From NCBI GenBank assembly GCA_947630625.1, contig CANRIL010000025.1:1-39419 (forward strand): DNA of 39,419 nt. The letters run 5' to 3'. Source of the DNA: an uncultured Clostridia bacterium (GTDB lineage Bacteria > Bacillota > Clostridia > Oscillospirales > CAG-272). Shown piece after piece: positions 23,434 to 30,976 of the stretch. Position 1 is the stretch's first letter. Each line of letters opens with the position of its first letter. The notes beneath the pieces were generated by a model. The model had not been told where the DNA came from and made no database searches. It was given only the letters and a program-made list of their open reading frames with translations. A program made the translations under genes and the position numbers.

Positions 23434-26232
23434 ATGAAAGCGAACACGAGGGCGGCGGCGCTTATATTGTGCGTTCTGACAATTTTATCGGCTCTGCTTC
23501 CGGGATGCAGTCCGGGCGGTGGGCAGGATGAAACGGCAGCACCCCAAAGCGCCGGGGAAACCGCGGCAGACACAGACCCCGGCGGGGAGGAGGGACCGGT
23601 GAAGGAAAAGATCAATTTCACAGAGGACAACCTTGATCTATACGAGGTGCCCGAATGGTACCGCGATGCAAAGTTCGGCATATTCATCCATTACGGCGTA
23701 TATTCGATCCCCGCGTTCGGCGACGAATGGTACGGACACTGGATGTACATGCCGGGGACGGCGAGCTACGGCGGCAGCGACATTTACAGCTACCATCTTA
23801 AAACATACGGCGGCGTGAAAAAATTCGGCTACAAGGATTTCATCCCCGATTTCTGTCAGGCGCTGAAAACAGGCACGGAAAACGGGATGATGGAAGACTG
23901 GGCGCAGCTATTCTATGACGCGGGCGCTAAATTCGTCATGCCCGTCGGCATACATCATGACTCATTCGCGCTCTATGACTCCGACATACAAACTACGTAT
24001 AATTCCGTAAAACAGGCGGGCGTCGACTATGTTGCGGAGCTTCAAAAAGCCGTAAAAAGCAAGGGGCTCAAATTCGGCATCTCGAATCACTTCGCCGAAA
24101 ACGACTGGTTCTTTGACGACGCCGCAGGCCGCGGGACAGACATTTCAGACAAAACATATTCCGAGCTATACGGCGAGGGCGGCAGCAAGACGAAACAGCA
24201 CGTCGAAAAATGGTTTTCGATCTCGATGGAAATAATCGAAAAATATCATCCCGACATGTTATATTACGACTTTGATCTTGTGGACGGGGCGTTTAACAAA
24301 TACGATGACGCGAACCGCTATCTCATGCTCGCGAATTACTACAATATGGCGCAGGAATGGGACGGGTGCGACGGAGTTGTCGTCGCGAACAAAAACGGCG
24401 CGTTTACGGGGACTGAGGCTGTGCTCGACAAGGAGCGCGCGGCGCTCTCCGCGATAAACCCCACCCCCTGGCAGACGGACACGTCGGTCGGCTCGAAGTC
24501 ATGGGGATATACTACCGACGAGGTTTACCGAAAGGGAGACGAATTTATCGGCGCGCTCATAGATATCGTTAGCAAAAACGGGAATCTCTTGCTGAACGTA
24601 GGTCCCCGCCCCGACGGAACTATCCCGGACGAGGCGCGCGCAGCGCTTCTCACCGTAGGCGGCTGGCTCAGCACATACGGCGACGCGATCTATTCAACAA
24701 GGCCGTGGATAATATACGGAGAGGGACCGACGAGCAATTCCGGCGACTCATATTCTTACACGTACAAGGACATCAGATTCACAAGGAGCAAGGACTTCAA
24801 AAAGCTCTATATCTCGGCGTTAAACTCGCCGCGCGAAAACGTCATGTCCGTAGTCTCGCTTAAAAAGGGCAGCTGGGACGCCTCGGCGGTTGAGAAAATC
24901 TGCCTTATAAACGGTAGTGACCGCATCCCGCTTGAATGGACGCAGACGGACAAAGCGCTCGAAATAACGCTGCCGCAGGAAAAGCCGACAGGCGCGTATT
25001 CGGTCGAGGTCAGTTTTGCGGACGGCAAAACTATCCCGCCGCTCGCGCTCAGCGCATGCTCGACGGTTGAAATTAGCAATCCGGCATCGGTAGAAAACGT
25101 GTCGTTCGGCTCCGCGACCGAGGACGGCAGCGATATGATATATAATACGAAAGATCAGGCGCACGCCGCGTATCTTTTAACGTTTGACGGCAGCGAAAAG
25201 AGCTTTTTGTCGAGCATCTCCGGCACCTCGGAAGGAAAGCTTTCGATCAGGCGCGGCTCCCCTGACGGCGAGGTACTGCTTGAAATAAACGTCGAGAAGA
25301 GCGGCGATAGATCATACCGCAAAATCTCAGGCGATATCCCTTCCCTTACGGGTACGGAAACGGTGTATCTCGTCTTCGAGGGCAAAATCGAGCTCAACTG
25401 GTTCAAATTCGCGAAAGGAAGAGATGTCAACACGATAATCGAGGCGGAGGATTTTGACGCGTCGTTCGGCTCCGTCCAGGCTGAAAACTGCCCCGACGTT
25501 GACGGCACGGAAAATCTCGGATACGTTCAGGAGGGTGACTACGTCATGTACGCCGGAGTCAATTTCGGCGAGGGCGTTTCAAAGCTTTATATGCGTCTCG
25601 CAGGTTCGGGGCAAGCGTGCAATATCAGGCTTGACAGTCAGAACGGTCAAAAAATCGCCTCGACAGGTCCCGTCAACACGGGCGGATGGACTGTTTACCG
25701 CACGTTCTCGTTTGATATCTCCGGCGTCAGCGGAACGCACGACATTTATATCACGTACGACACCGGCAACAGCCAGCTAAATATAAACTGGTTCGCGTTC
25801 TCCGACGGAACATATTCGCCCGATGGGGAGAGCATGCCCGACGACTCAGATGAGAAAAAGGTGGGAGTGCAGTTCGGCGCGGAATTCTTTGACGAGAAGA
25901 AGGGCGGCGTCAGGGCTGAGCCGTGCGCCGACGCCGGCGGCGGCAAAAACCTCGGTTACGTCACGGCAGGCGACTGGGTCAGATACTCCGGCTTTGATTT
26001 CGGCGGCGGCGTCACCAAACTGAGCGCGCGCCTCGCCGGTTACGGCAGCACGATCGAATTCCGCCTTGACGCGCCGGACGGCGAACTTATCGCGTCCTTC
26101 GCGCCGTCGACCGGCGGCTGGACGACATACAACACGATGAAGGTCAACCTCGCGGGGACCGTATCGGGGACGCACGATCTATATATCGTCTTCAAGGATT
26201 CCGTAAACGTGAACTGGTTCAAATTTGAATAA
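23434..26232 (+). CDS. Alpha-L-fucosidase, family GH29, with CBM6-like modules, lipoprotein
   Basis: 932 residues, ATG at 23434 with GGGAGG upstream, lipobox Cys25 (LLPGC). Hydrolyses alpha-L-fucosyl ends outside the cell. The GH29 barrel spans about 65-430: WYRDAKFGIFIHYGVYSIPAFGDEWY, VGIHHDSFALYDS, and the candidate nucleophile strand PDMLYYDFD (Asp279). NGNLLLNVGPRPDGTIP marks the end of the barrel. A beta domain follows to about 540. Then come three similar beta-sandwich modules, each ending in a NWF-F motif: about 550-659 (degenerate), 668-790 and 812-932. The last two start with AEDFD/AEFFD and have the GGWT motif of CBM6. Such modules bind polysaccharide. Divergent from GH43; part of the pectin-type cluster. 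Confidence 0.92.
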   Translation: MKANTRAAALILCVLTILSALLPGCSPGGGQDETAAPQSAGETAADTDPGGEEGPVKEKINFTEDNLDLYEVPEWYRDAKFGIFIHYGVYSIPAFGDEWYGHWMYMPGTASYGGSDIYSYHLKTYGGVKKFGYKDFIPDFCQALKTGTENGMMEDWAQLFYDAGAKFVMPVGIHHDSFALYDSDIQTTYNSVKQAGVDYVAELQKAVKSKGLKFGISNHFAENDWFFDDAAGRGTDISDKTYSELYGEGGSKTKQHVEKWFSISMEIIEKYHPDMLYYDFDLVDGAFNKYDDANRYLMLANYYNMAQEWDGCDGVVVANKNGAFTGTEAVLDKERAALSAINPTPWQTDTSVGSKSWGYTTDEVYRKGDEFIGALIDIVSKNGNLLLNVGPRPDGTIPDEARAALLTVGGWLSTYGDAIYSTRPWIIYGEGPTSNSGDSYSYTYKDIRFTRSKDFKKLYISALNSPRENVMSVVSLKKGSWDASAVEKICLINGSDRIPLEWTQTDKALEITLPQEKPTGAYSVEVSFADGKTIPPLALSACSTVEISNPASVENVSFGSATEDGSDMIYNTKDQAHAAYLLTFDGSEKSFLSSISGTSEGKLSIRRGSPDGEVLLEINVEKSGDRSYRKISGDIPSLTGTETVYLVFEGKIELNWFKFAKGRDVNTIIEAEDFDASFGSVQAENCPDVDGTENLGYVQEGDYVMYAGVNFGEGVSKLYMRLAGSGQACNIRLDSQNGQKIASTGPVNTGGWTVYRTFSFDISGVSGTHDIYITYDTGNSQLNINWFAFSDGTYSPDGESMPDDSDEKKVGVQFGAEFFDEKKGGVRAEPCADAGGGKNLGYVTAGDWVRYSGFDFGGGVTKLSARLAGYGSTIEFRLDAPDGELIASFAPSTGGWTTYNTMKVNLAGTVSGTHDLYIVFKDSVNVNWFKFE

Positions 26233-26264
26233 CTCAAATTTTCCACCGAAAAAGCAATAAAAAA

Positions 26265-26300
26265 GCCGCGGCGCGCCCGTCCTCCCGGGCGCGCCGCGGC
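26265..26300 (-). terminator. Strong terminator between GH29 and rsmJ
   Basis: A 15-bp perfect GC-rich stem (26265-26279 with 26286-26300), six-base loop, followed on the minus strand by TTTTTT. It clearly ends rsmJ. It may also stop GH29 transcripts, though the plus strand lacks a good T-run. Confidence 0.9.
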
Positions 26301-26316
26301 GCTTTAACGGTTTATA

Positions 26317-27054
26317 TCAAAATCTCTCCGGGAACGCGATGCAGTCATATCTGATCGCCTTTCCCTTCACGGAATAGCTCGGCTCGACTCCGGCAAGACA
26401 CGCGCCCCTGAGCGGGCGCTTTATGATGATCTTTTTCGGCTGTACCGACAAAGCCGCGTCAAGTAGTGTTTTTTCGTCAACGCACGGCTGCTCAAGCTTT
26501 TGTATCAGCTGAAGCTTTTTGTTTATCAGTCCCGATTTCTGCCTTGCCGGAAACATCGGGTCGAGATATACAAGATCGACCGTGCCGCCCGCATCGGGGA
26601 TCATCTCCGTGCTGTCGCCCTCGTAAATGTGCATTCGCCCGACGATGTTCTTCAACAGCGGATCATTCTCTGCCCGCCGCATGGCGTCACGCAGAAGCGC
26701 GGCTACGACGGCGTTTTTTTCGTACAGCGTCACCTCGTATCCGCAGGCGGCGAGCAGGAACGAATCCTCTCCCATCCCCGCCGTTGCGTCGATCGCGGAG
26801 AGTCCACCGCCTTTCGGCTTCGCGACATGGATGAGCATCTCATGGGACAGCCTCCCGCGGGTCACGCGCGGCAGCATGTGTTCAAAATCCCCCTGATACC
26901 GCATCCCAAAGCCGAGAAGCGATATTCCGTCAGCGTCCGTCATAAGCGTGAGCCCGTCCCCGATTTTTTCAGAAAGCGGCGCGTTTACACGCTCCGCCAA
27001 TGCTTCGGCATCGTCCCTGTCGGCGCCTTCTCCCATGCAAACTACAAGATCCAT
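26317..27054 (-). CDS. rsmJ: 16S rRNA m2G1516-type methyltransferase, RsmJ family
   Basis: 245 residues. The SAM site is IDATAGMGEDSFLLAACGYEVTLYEKN, and the catalytic region is LVYLDPMFPARQKSGLINKKLQ, a hallmark of RsmJ (YhiQ), which methylates a guanine near the 3' end of 16S rRNA. The first 80 residues match the family's N-terminal domain only loosely, so the exact target base is not certain. The ATG at 27054 has GGGTGA upstream. It is last in a minus-strand run after the metallophosphoesterase gene, 64 bp away, and ends in a strong terminator. Confidence 0.85.
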   Translation of the reverse strand: MDLVVCMGEGADRDDAEALAERVNAPLSEKIGDGLTLMTDADGISLLGFGMRYQGDFEHMLPRVTRGRLSHEMLIHVAKPKGGGLSAIDATAGMGEDSFLLAACGYEVTLYEKNAVVAALLRDAMRRAENDPLLKNIVGRMHIYEGDSTEMIPDAGGTVDLVYLDPMFPARQKSGLINKKLQLIQKLEQPCVDEKTLLDAALSVQPKKIIIKRPLRGACLAGVEPSYSVKGKAIRYDCIAFPERF

Positions 27055-27118
27055 TTACCGTTCACCCGTTTTTTCGTTTATGCGCGATCGTCAGATATGA
27101 AAGCGTCCGCCGAAGTCT

Positions 27119-28006
27119 TCATTCCGCCGTCTTTGAAAGCGTTATCAGAACGACCTCCGGGCGGTTGTTGAATCTGACAGGTATGACGCTGTTTCCGAGC
27201 CCGCGGCTAACCACCATTGAAGTGCCGCCGTCTTCATAGACTCCCGCGTCGTATTCGGGGAAAAAGCCCTGCCCGGGCGCAAACAAGCCGCCGATAAACG
27301 GCAGCCTGAACTGCCCGCCGTGCGCGTGTCCGCACATCGCGAGGTCGACCCCGCAAAGGACATATTCCCGAAACGCCTCCGGTCTATGCGAAAGAAGTAT
27401 CATGTATTCTTCGCCGTCACCCACAAGTTCGATCAGCTCGCGGCGCAAAAGCTGCGAGGGGTTAAGACCGCCGCCCGATCGACGCGCCGCCGAGTCTTCA
27501 AGCCCGATCAGCAAAAGTTTGTCCCCGTCCCTTTCAAGTTCGGCGGTCGCGTTATTCAGCACGGTGACGCCGAGCTCTATCAAAGCCGCTTCCAGCTCCG
27601 CGTAATTGATGATCCTTTCCTCGTGATTTCCCGTGACGTAGTAAACGGGCGCGATCGTCACCGCTCCCTTTATAAATTGCAGCGCCGCGCCGATGTCGGT
27701 ATGATTTGAATCAACAAGGTCGCCTGTGACGGCGATCATATCAGGGGCGCACTCCGACAGCATTGAAAGGAGCTTTTCGTTTCCCTCGCCGAACTCCGCG
27801 TTATGAAGGTCTGACACATGGGCTATGCGAAAGCCGTCAAACCCCTCCGGCAGATTTTCGCCGGAAACGGTTATCTCTTCGAGCATCAGCGCCGTGTTCC
27901 CCCAGACCGTCCATATAACGAGCACGGCGGCAGCTATGCAAATGATCAATATTGCCGCTCCTCTCCGCCTATTTTTAGGCGGCGCGGCTCCTTCGGTTTC
28001 GTTCAT
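27119..28006 (-). CDS. Membrane-anchored metallophosphoesterase
   Basis: About 295 residues: a short basic N-terminus, one membrane anchor (GAAILIICIAAAVLVIWTVWG, about 16-36), then a calcineurin-type phosphoesterase domain outside the cytoplasm. All metal motifs are present: VSDLH, TGDLVDS, TGNHEE, LSHRPE and GHAHGGQ. The group resembles YaeI/YkuE-type proteins, some of which act on lipids or phosphodiesters in the envelope; the substrate here is unknown. I favour the ATG at 28006 (GGGAAAGA just upstream). An in-frame ATG at 28021 has no clear ribosome site and adds five residues. 125 bp after the alarmone synthetase gene. Confidence 0.88.
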   Translation of the reverse strand: MNETEGAAPPKNRRRGAAILIICIAAAVLVIWTVWGNTALMLEEITVSGENLPEGFDGFRIAHVSDLHNAEFGEGNEKLLSMLSECAPDMIAVTGDLVDSNHTDIGAALQFIKGAVTIAPVYYVTGNHEERIINYAELEAALIELGVTVLNNATAELERDGDKLLLIGLEDSAARRSGGGLNPSQLLRRELIELVGDGEEYMILLSHRPEAFREYVLCGVDLAMCGHAHGGQFRLPFIGGLFAPGQGFFPEYDAGVYEDGGTSMVVSRGLGNSVIPVRFNNRPEVVLITLSKTAE

Positions 28007-28056
28007 TCTTTCCCGTTTCATTTTTCAGTGCCGGAATGATATGCTTTGATCCCGCG

Positions 28057-28070
28057 TGAAAATATTTTCA
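28057..28070. promoter_or_regulatory. 14-bp palindrome upstream of the metallophosphoesterase gene
   Basis: TGAAAATATTTTCA is a perfect palindrome, set within a hairpin whose outer arms are GCGTGA and TCACGC. There is no T-run, so it is more likely a protein site than a terminator. Confidence 0.3.
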
Positions 28071-28131
28071 TCACGCAAAAACATTTTATAGCGCGATAAC
28101 ATTTGATCAAATATAAGCCCGCGTTATGATT

Positions 28132-28854
28132 TTACGGCTTCCGGACGATGCCCGGCTCGCCCTCGGCGTCGCGGATATGACCGTACAGTTCTTCGAGCTT
28201 GCGGTCGATGGCGGCGCATTCCTCCGCGCATTCGAGCAGCACCGCACTGTCCTCCGGGGTGACCGTATAATTCTTTTTGTATCTAATCTTATGTTCCGTA
28301 TTCGCCCACAGATTCATTGCAAGCGTTCTCAGCTGCACCTCAACGCACATCTGCCTTTTTTCATTGTGCAAAAATATCGGCACGCCCACGATCAGATGAA
28401 GGCTGCGGTACCCGTTCGGCTTCGGATTTTTTATGTAGTCCTTTTTCTCGATCAGCGTTATGTCGTCCTGCGAGAGCAGCGCGTCCGCGAGCATATATAC
28501 ATCGGACTGAAAGGAACACATCACGCGCACGCCGGCTATATCGTATATATTGTTCTCGATCGAGGAAACGGACATCGGAAGCCCGCGCCTTGCGAGCTTC
28601 TGCATTATGCTTTCCGGCTTTTTCAGCCTCGTGATTATAGATTCGATCGGATTCCTGTCGTATTTGAGCGAAAGGTCTTCGTTCAGCACCCTGAATTTTG
28701 TCTCGACCTCCATCATCGCGCACGTATAAAACGACATGAGCTTCCGATAAGGCTGCGTGTGTTCCCGCACCCATTCGTTGAAGGCAAGCGCGAGTTCGTC
28801 ATGTTCGGGCAAGTCGATCTCGCCGCTTTCGATAAGCGAATTATTTTCTGCCAT
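28132..28854 (-). CDS. Small alarmone synthetase (RelA/SpoT nucleotidyltransferase domain)
   Basis: About 240 residues, only the (p)ppGpp synthetase domain, with no HD hydrolase, TGS or ACT part. Makes ppGpp/pppGpp from ATP and GDP/GTP. Motifs seen: IYDIAGVRVMCSFQSDVY, KKDYIKNPKPNGYRSLHLIV (substrate loop) and VEVQLRTLAMNLWANTEHKIRYKK. This fits the RelQ/RelP (SasB/SasA) class of Firmicutes; I cannot tell which. I chose the ATG at 28854 because GAGGAG is five bases upstream; the in-frame GTG at 28860 falls on the ribosome site. The start overlaps the end of the methyltransferase gene by 14 bp, so the two are coupled. Confidence 0.93.
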   Translation of the reverse strand: MAENNSLIESGEIDLPEHDELALAFNEWVREHTQPYRKLMSFYTCAMMEVETKFRVLNEDLSLKYDRNPIESIITRLKKPESIMQKLARRGLPMSVSSIENNIYDIAGVRVMCSFQSDVYMLADALLSQDDITLIEKKDYIKNPKPNGYRSLHLIVGVPIFLHNEKRQMCVEVQLRTLAMNLWANTEHKIRYKKNYTVTPEDSAVLLECAEECAAIDRKLEELYGHIRDAEGEPGIVRKP

Positions 28855-30004
28855 GTTCACTCCTCATTTTCTTCGCCCGCACGTCGTCCGTGCGGCGGAA
28901 ATACTGATAGTACCAGCACGGTATCATGCCGTTGTAGAGCTTCTTCGTCTTGTCGGGACGCCTGCCGTAAAGGCGCGGGAAATTCTCGCTTGATGATATA
29001 ACATATATCTGCCAGTTGTCAAGCGTTTTGAAATGCTCGCCCATGCGGCGATAGAGCTCCTCCGCCTCGGCAACTGTCATCATCCGCTCGCCGTAAGGCG
29101 GGTTGCATACGATCGTTCCGCGGCGTCCTTCCGTTTTAATTTCAAGCGCGTCGCGGCGGAAAACTCGGACGCAGTCGCCGACTCCGGCGCGTGCGACGTT
29201 TGATTCCGTGAGCTTAACGCAGTTTTCGTCAATGTCGGAGGCGTATGCTTCAAACGAGGTTTTGACGACGGAATCAGCCGCTTCCTCCCTCGCCTGCGCC
29301 CACGTCTTTTGCGGAATGTACCCGAACCGTTCACCGGCAAAATACCGCATAGCGCCCGGCGCCATGTTTTTCATCCGCATCGCCGCCTCTATCGCAATCG
29401 TGCCGGAACCGCACATGGGGTCCCAGAACAGCACGTCCTCGCGCGGCCTTGAAATGTTGACGAGCTCGGCGGCAAGCGTTTCGCGCAGCGGCGCTTCATT
29501 CGATTCGGGGCGATATCCCCTTCTGTGAAGCGGCGCGCCGGATGTGTCTATCATCAAAACGGCCTTGTCCTTGAAGAGGAAAAATTCGATCTGGCAAAGT
29601 TTTCCCGTCTCGGGGAGCACCGTCGTGCGGTGCGCCTTCATCAGCCTGTTTGCCACCGCTTTATTTATGATCCTCTGGCAGTCGGGGACCGAATAGAGCG
29701 TGCTCTTTATACTGTGCCCCTTGACCGGGAACTTGTCCGTTTTCCCGATATAGCGCTCCCACGGCAAAGCGTAAGTCCCCTCAAACAGGTCGTCGAATGT
29801 CAGCGCCTCAAAGCTTCCGACCTCGATCAGTATCCTCTCGGCATACCGCGTCCATATGTTCATCCGCGCGATCGCGTCTTCCCCGCCGGAAAAATATACC
29901 CTTCCGTCTATCGTTTCGCGCCGCTTATACCCGAGCTTGTCTATCTCTTCGCCGAGCGAATGCTCAAGCCCGAAAAGGCACGTCCCCACAAGATCATATT
30001 CCAT
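28841..30004 (-). CDS. THUMP-domain rRNA methyltransferase, RlmL/YpsC type
   Basis: 387 residues. An N-terminal ferredoxin-like and THUMP RNA-binding part (about 1-160; FPVKGHSIKSTLYSVPDCQRIINKAV) is followed by the SAM domain: LHRRGYRPESNEAPLRETLAAELV, DPMCGSGTIAIEAA (195-208) and the catalytic NPPYGER (301-307). In known members it makes N2-methylguanosine in 23S rRNA (position 2445 in E. coli), though close relatives modify tRNA. The ATG at 30004 has a perfect GGAGGAAACAGC leader. First gene of a coupled pair with the alarmone synthetase, linking ribosome modification with stringent-response signalling. Confidence 0.93.
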   Translation of the reverse strand: MEYDLVGTCLFGLEHSLGEEIDKLGYKRRETIDGRVYFSGGEDAIARMNIWTRYAERILIEVGSFEALTFDDLFEGTYALPWERYIGKTDKFPVKGHSIKSTLYSVPDCQRIINKAVANRLMKAHRTTVLPETGKLCQIEFFLFKDKAVLMIDTSGAPLHRRGYRPESNEAPLRETLAAELVNISRPREDVLFWDPMCGSGTIAIEAAMRMKNMAPGAMRYFAGERFGYIPQKTWAQAREEAADSVVKTSFEAYASDIDENCVKLTESNVARAGVGDCVRVFRRDALEIKTEGRRGTIVCNPPYGERMMTVAEAEELYRRMGEHFKTLDNWQIYVISSSENFPRLYGRRPDKTKKLYNGMIPCWYYQYFRRTDDVRAKKMRSEHGRK

Positions 30005-30118
30005 GCTGTTTCCTCCGATGTCACCTTTCTTTGTCCTTCTACAATTGCCACATAGACCTTTTGTGCATAATTAATAATAACTTTTTTGCGAAAGCGCAGA
30101 CTCAGCGGCTTTCTTCTG

Positions 30119-30143
30119 TGACAATTGTCATATATTGTCATAT
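30119..30143. repeat. Tandem 10-bp repeats and palindrome upstream of the rRNA methyltransferase
   Basis: ATTGTCATAT occurs exactly twice in tandem (30124-30133, 30134-30143), and the first copy shares a 12-bp perfect palindrome TGACAATTGTCA (30119-30130). Further TTGAC/GTCAA half-sites follow to about 30175. The 300-bp gap 30005-30305 holds this cluster, a terminator and an orphan promoter, and no gene. Confidence 0.65.
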
Positions 30144-30181
30144 TTTGACGCTATATTGACTGAACTTTCGTCAAAATTAAA

Positions 30182-30202
30182 GGTGCGGGGGCTTCCCGCA
30201 CC
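30182..30202 (-). terminator. Terminator of the DUF4830 gene
   Basis: An 8-bp perfect stem (GGTGCGGG 30182-30189 with CCCGCACC 30195-30202), five-base loop, followed on the minus strand by TTTAATTTT. Confidence 0.7.
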
Positions 30203-30252
30203 ATGATTATACAACATCTTTCACTAAATTTCAACTTTGGAAATATAGATTG

Positions 30253-30281
30253 TTGATTTTTTTCTTAATGTACATTATAAT
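30253..30281 (+). promoter_or_regulatory. Orphan plus-strand promoter
   Basis: TTGATT (30253-30258), 17 bp, TATAAT (30276-30281). It points into the 3' end of the minus-strand DUF4830 gene; the next plus-strand gene starts almost 700 bp on. It could make an antisense RNA, or be chance in an AT-rich gap. Confidence 0.4.
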
Positions 30282-30305
30282 ATTGTGGGCAAATTGAAAG
30301 GGCGT

Positions 30306-30881
30306 TCATATACCCGTTTCTGCGCCGCCGCTGCCGCCTCTCGCCGTCCCGGTGAGCCCGGCGATAAACCCGTTTACGTCGGATGAGCAGATGTCCGCGG
30401 CAACGACGCGGTTTTTGTAGATCAGAAGATTACAGTAGACGGTTCCGTTATAATCTGGGTAATTCGTTATTCTGTACGTATACCGCATCATGTCGCGGTT
30501 CCTGTACTTTGAAAGGTCGAATCCCTGCTGCCGCTGTATCTGGTTGTAGCTCTCCATGACCCGGTCAAATTCAGCCGGAACGGTCACCTTAGCTTCTTCG
30601 GCAGGCGTCCCCTCGACCTCCCAGCCGTAGCTCTTTATCAGCGCAATCCTGTCTTCGTTCGTCTTGACCTTATCGAAATTCACGGTCTTTGATGCTTCGG
30701 CGTCCCCCTCCGGCGTGACAGCTGACGGCGGGGCTGACGGGACAGCGTCTGCGGCGGGGTCGCGCGGCTGTGCCGCCTCTCCCTTCGGAATAAACGCGAT
30801 GAGCAGCGCGAGCGTCAAAATCGAGATACCTATTATCCCGAAAAACTTGATGGTATTTCCGTGTACGGCGTATATGAACAT
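30306..30881 (-). CDS. DUF4830-type membrane-anchored protein
   Basis: About 191 residues: a single N-terminal membrane segment (KFFGIIGISILTLALLIAFIP), a Pro/Ala-rich linker, then a conserved extracytoplasmic domain (KTNEDRIALIKSYGWEVEGTPAEEAKVTVPAEFDRVMESYNQIQRQQGFDLSKYRNRDMMRYTYRITNYP, then CNLLIYKNRVVAADICSSDVNGFIAGL). I recognise this as DUF4830, found in Clostridia and of unknown function. The ATG at 30881 has AAGGGAG about ten bases upstream; an in-frame TTG at 30887 is less likely. It is a single-gene unit, divergent from the araM-like gene. Confidence 0.85.
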   Translation of the reverse strand: MFIYAVHGNTIKFFGIIGISILTLALLIAFIPKGEAAQPRDPAADAVPSAPPSAVTPEGDAEASKTVNFDKVKTNEDRIALIKSYGWEVEGTPAEEAKVTVPAEFDRVMESYNQIQRQQGFDLSKYRNRDMMRYTYRITNYPDYNGTVYCNLLIYKNRVVAADICSSDVNGFIAGLTGTARGGSGGAETGI

Positions 30882-30976
30882 ACACAAGCTCTCCCTTCGA
30901 TAATACCTTATTTTGTTCTATATATATTTTCTCCTCGCCGGAAATATTCGGTATATTGCAAAAAGGAGCCAAACAA

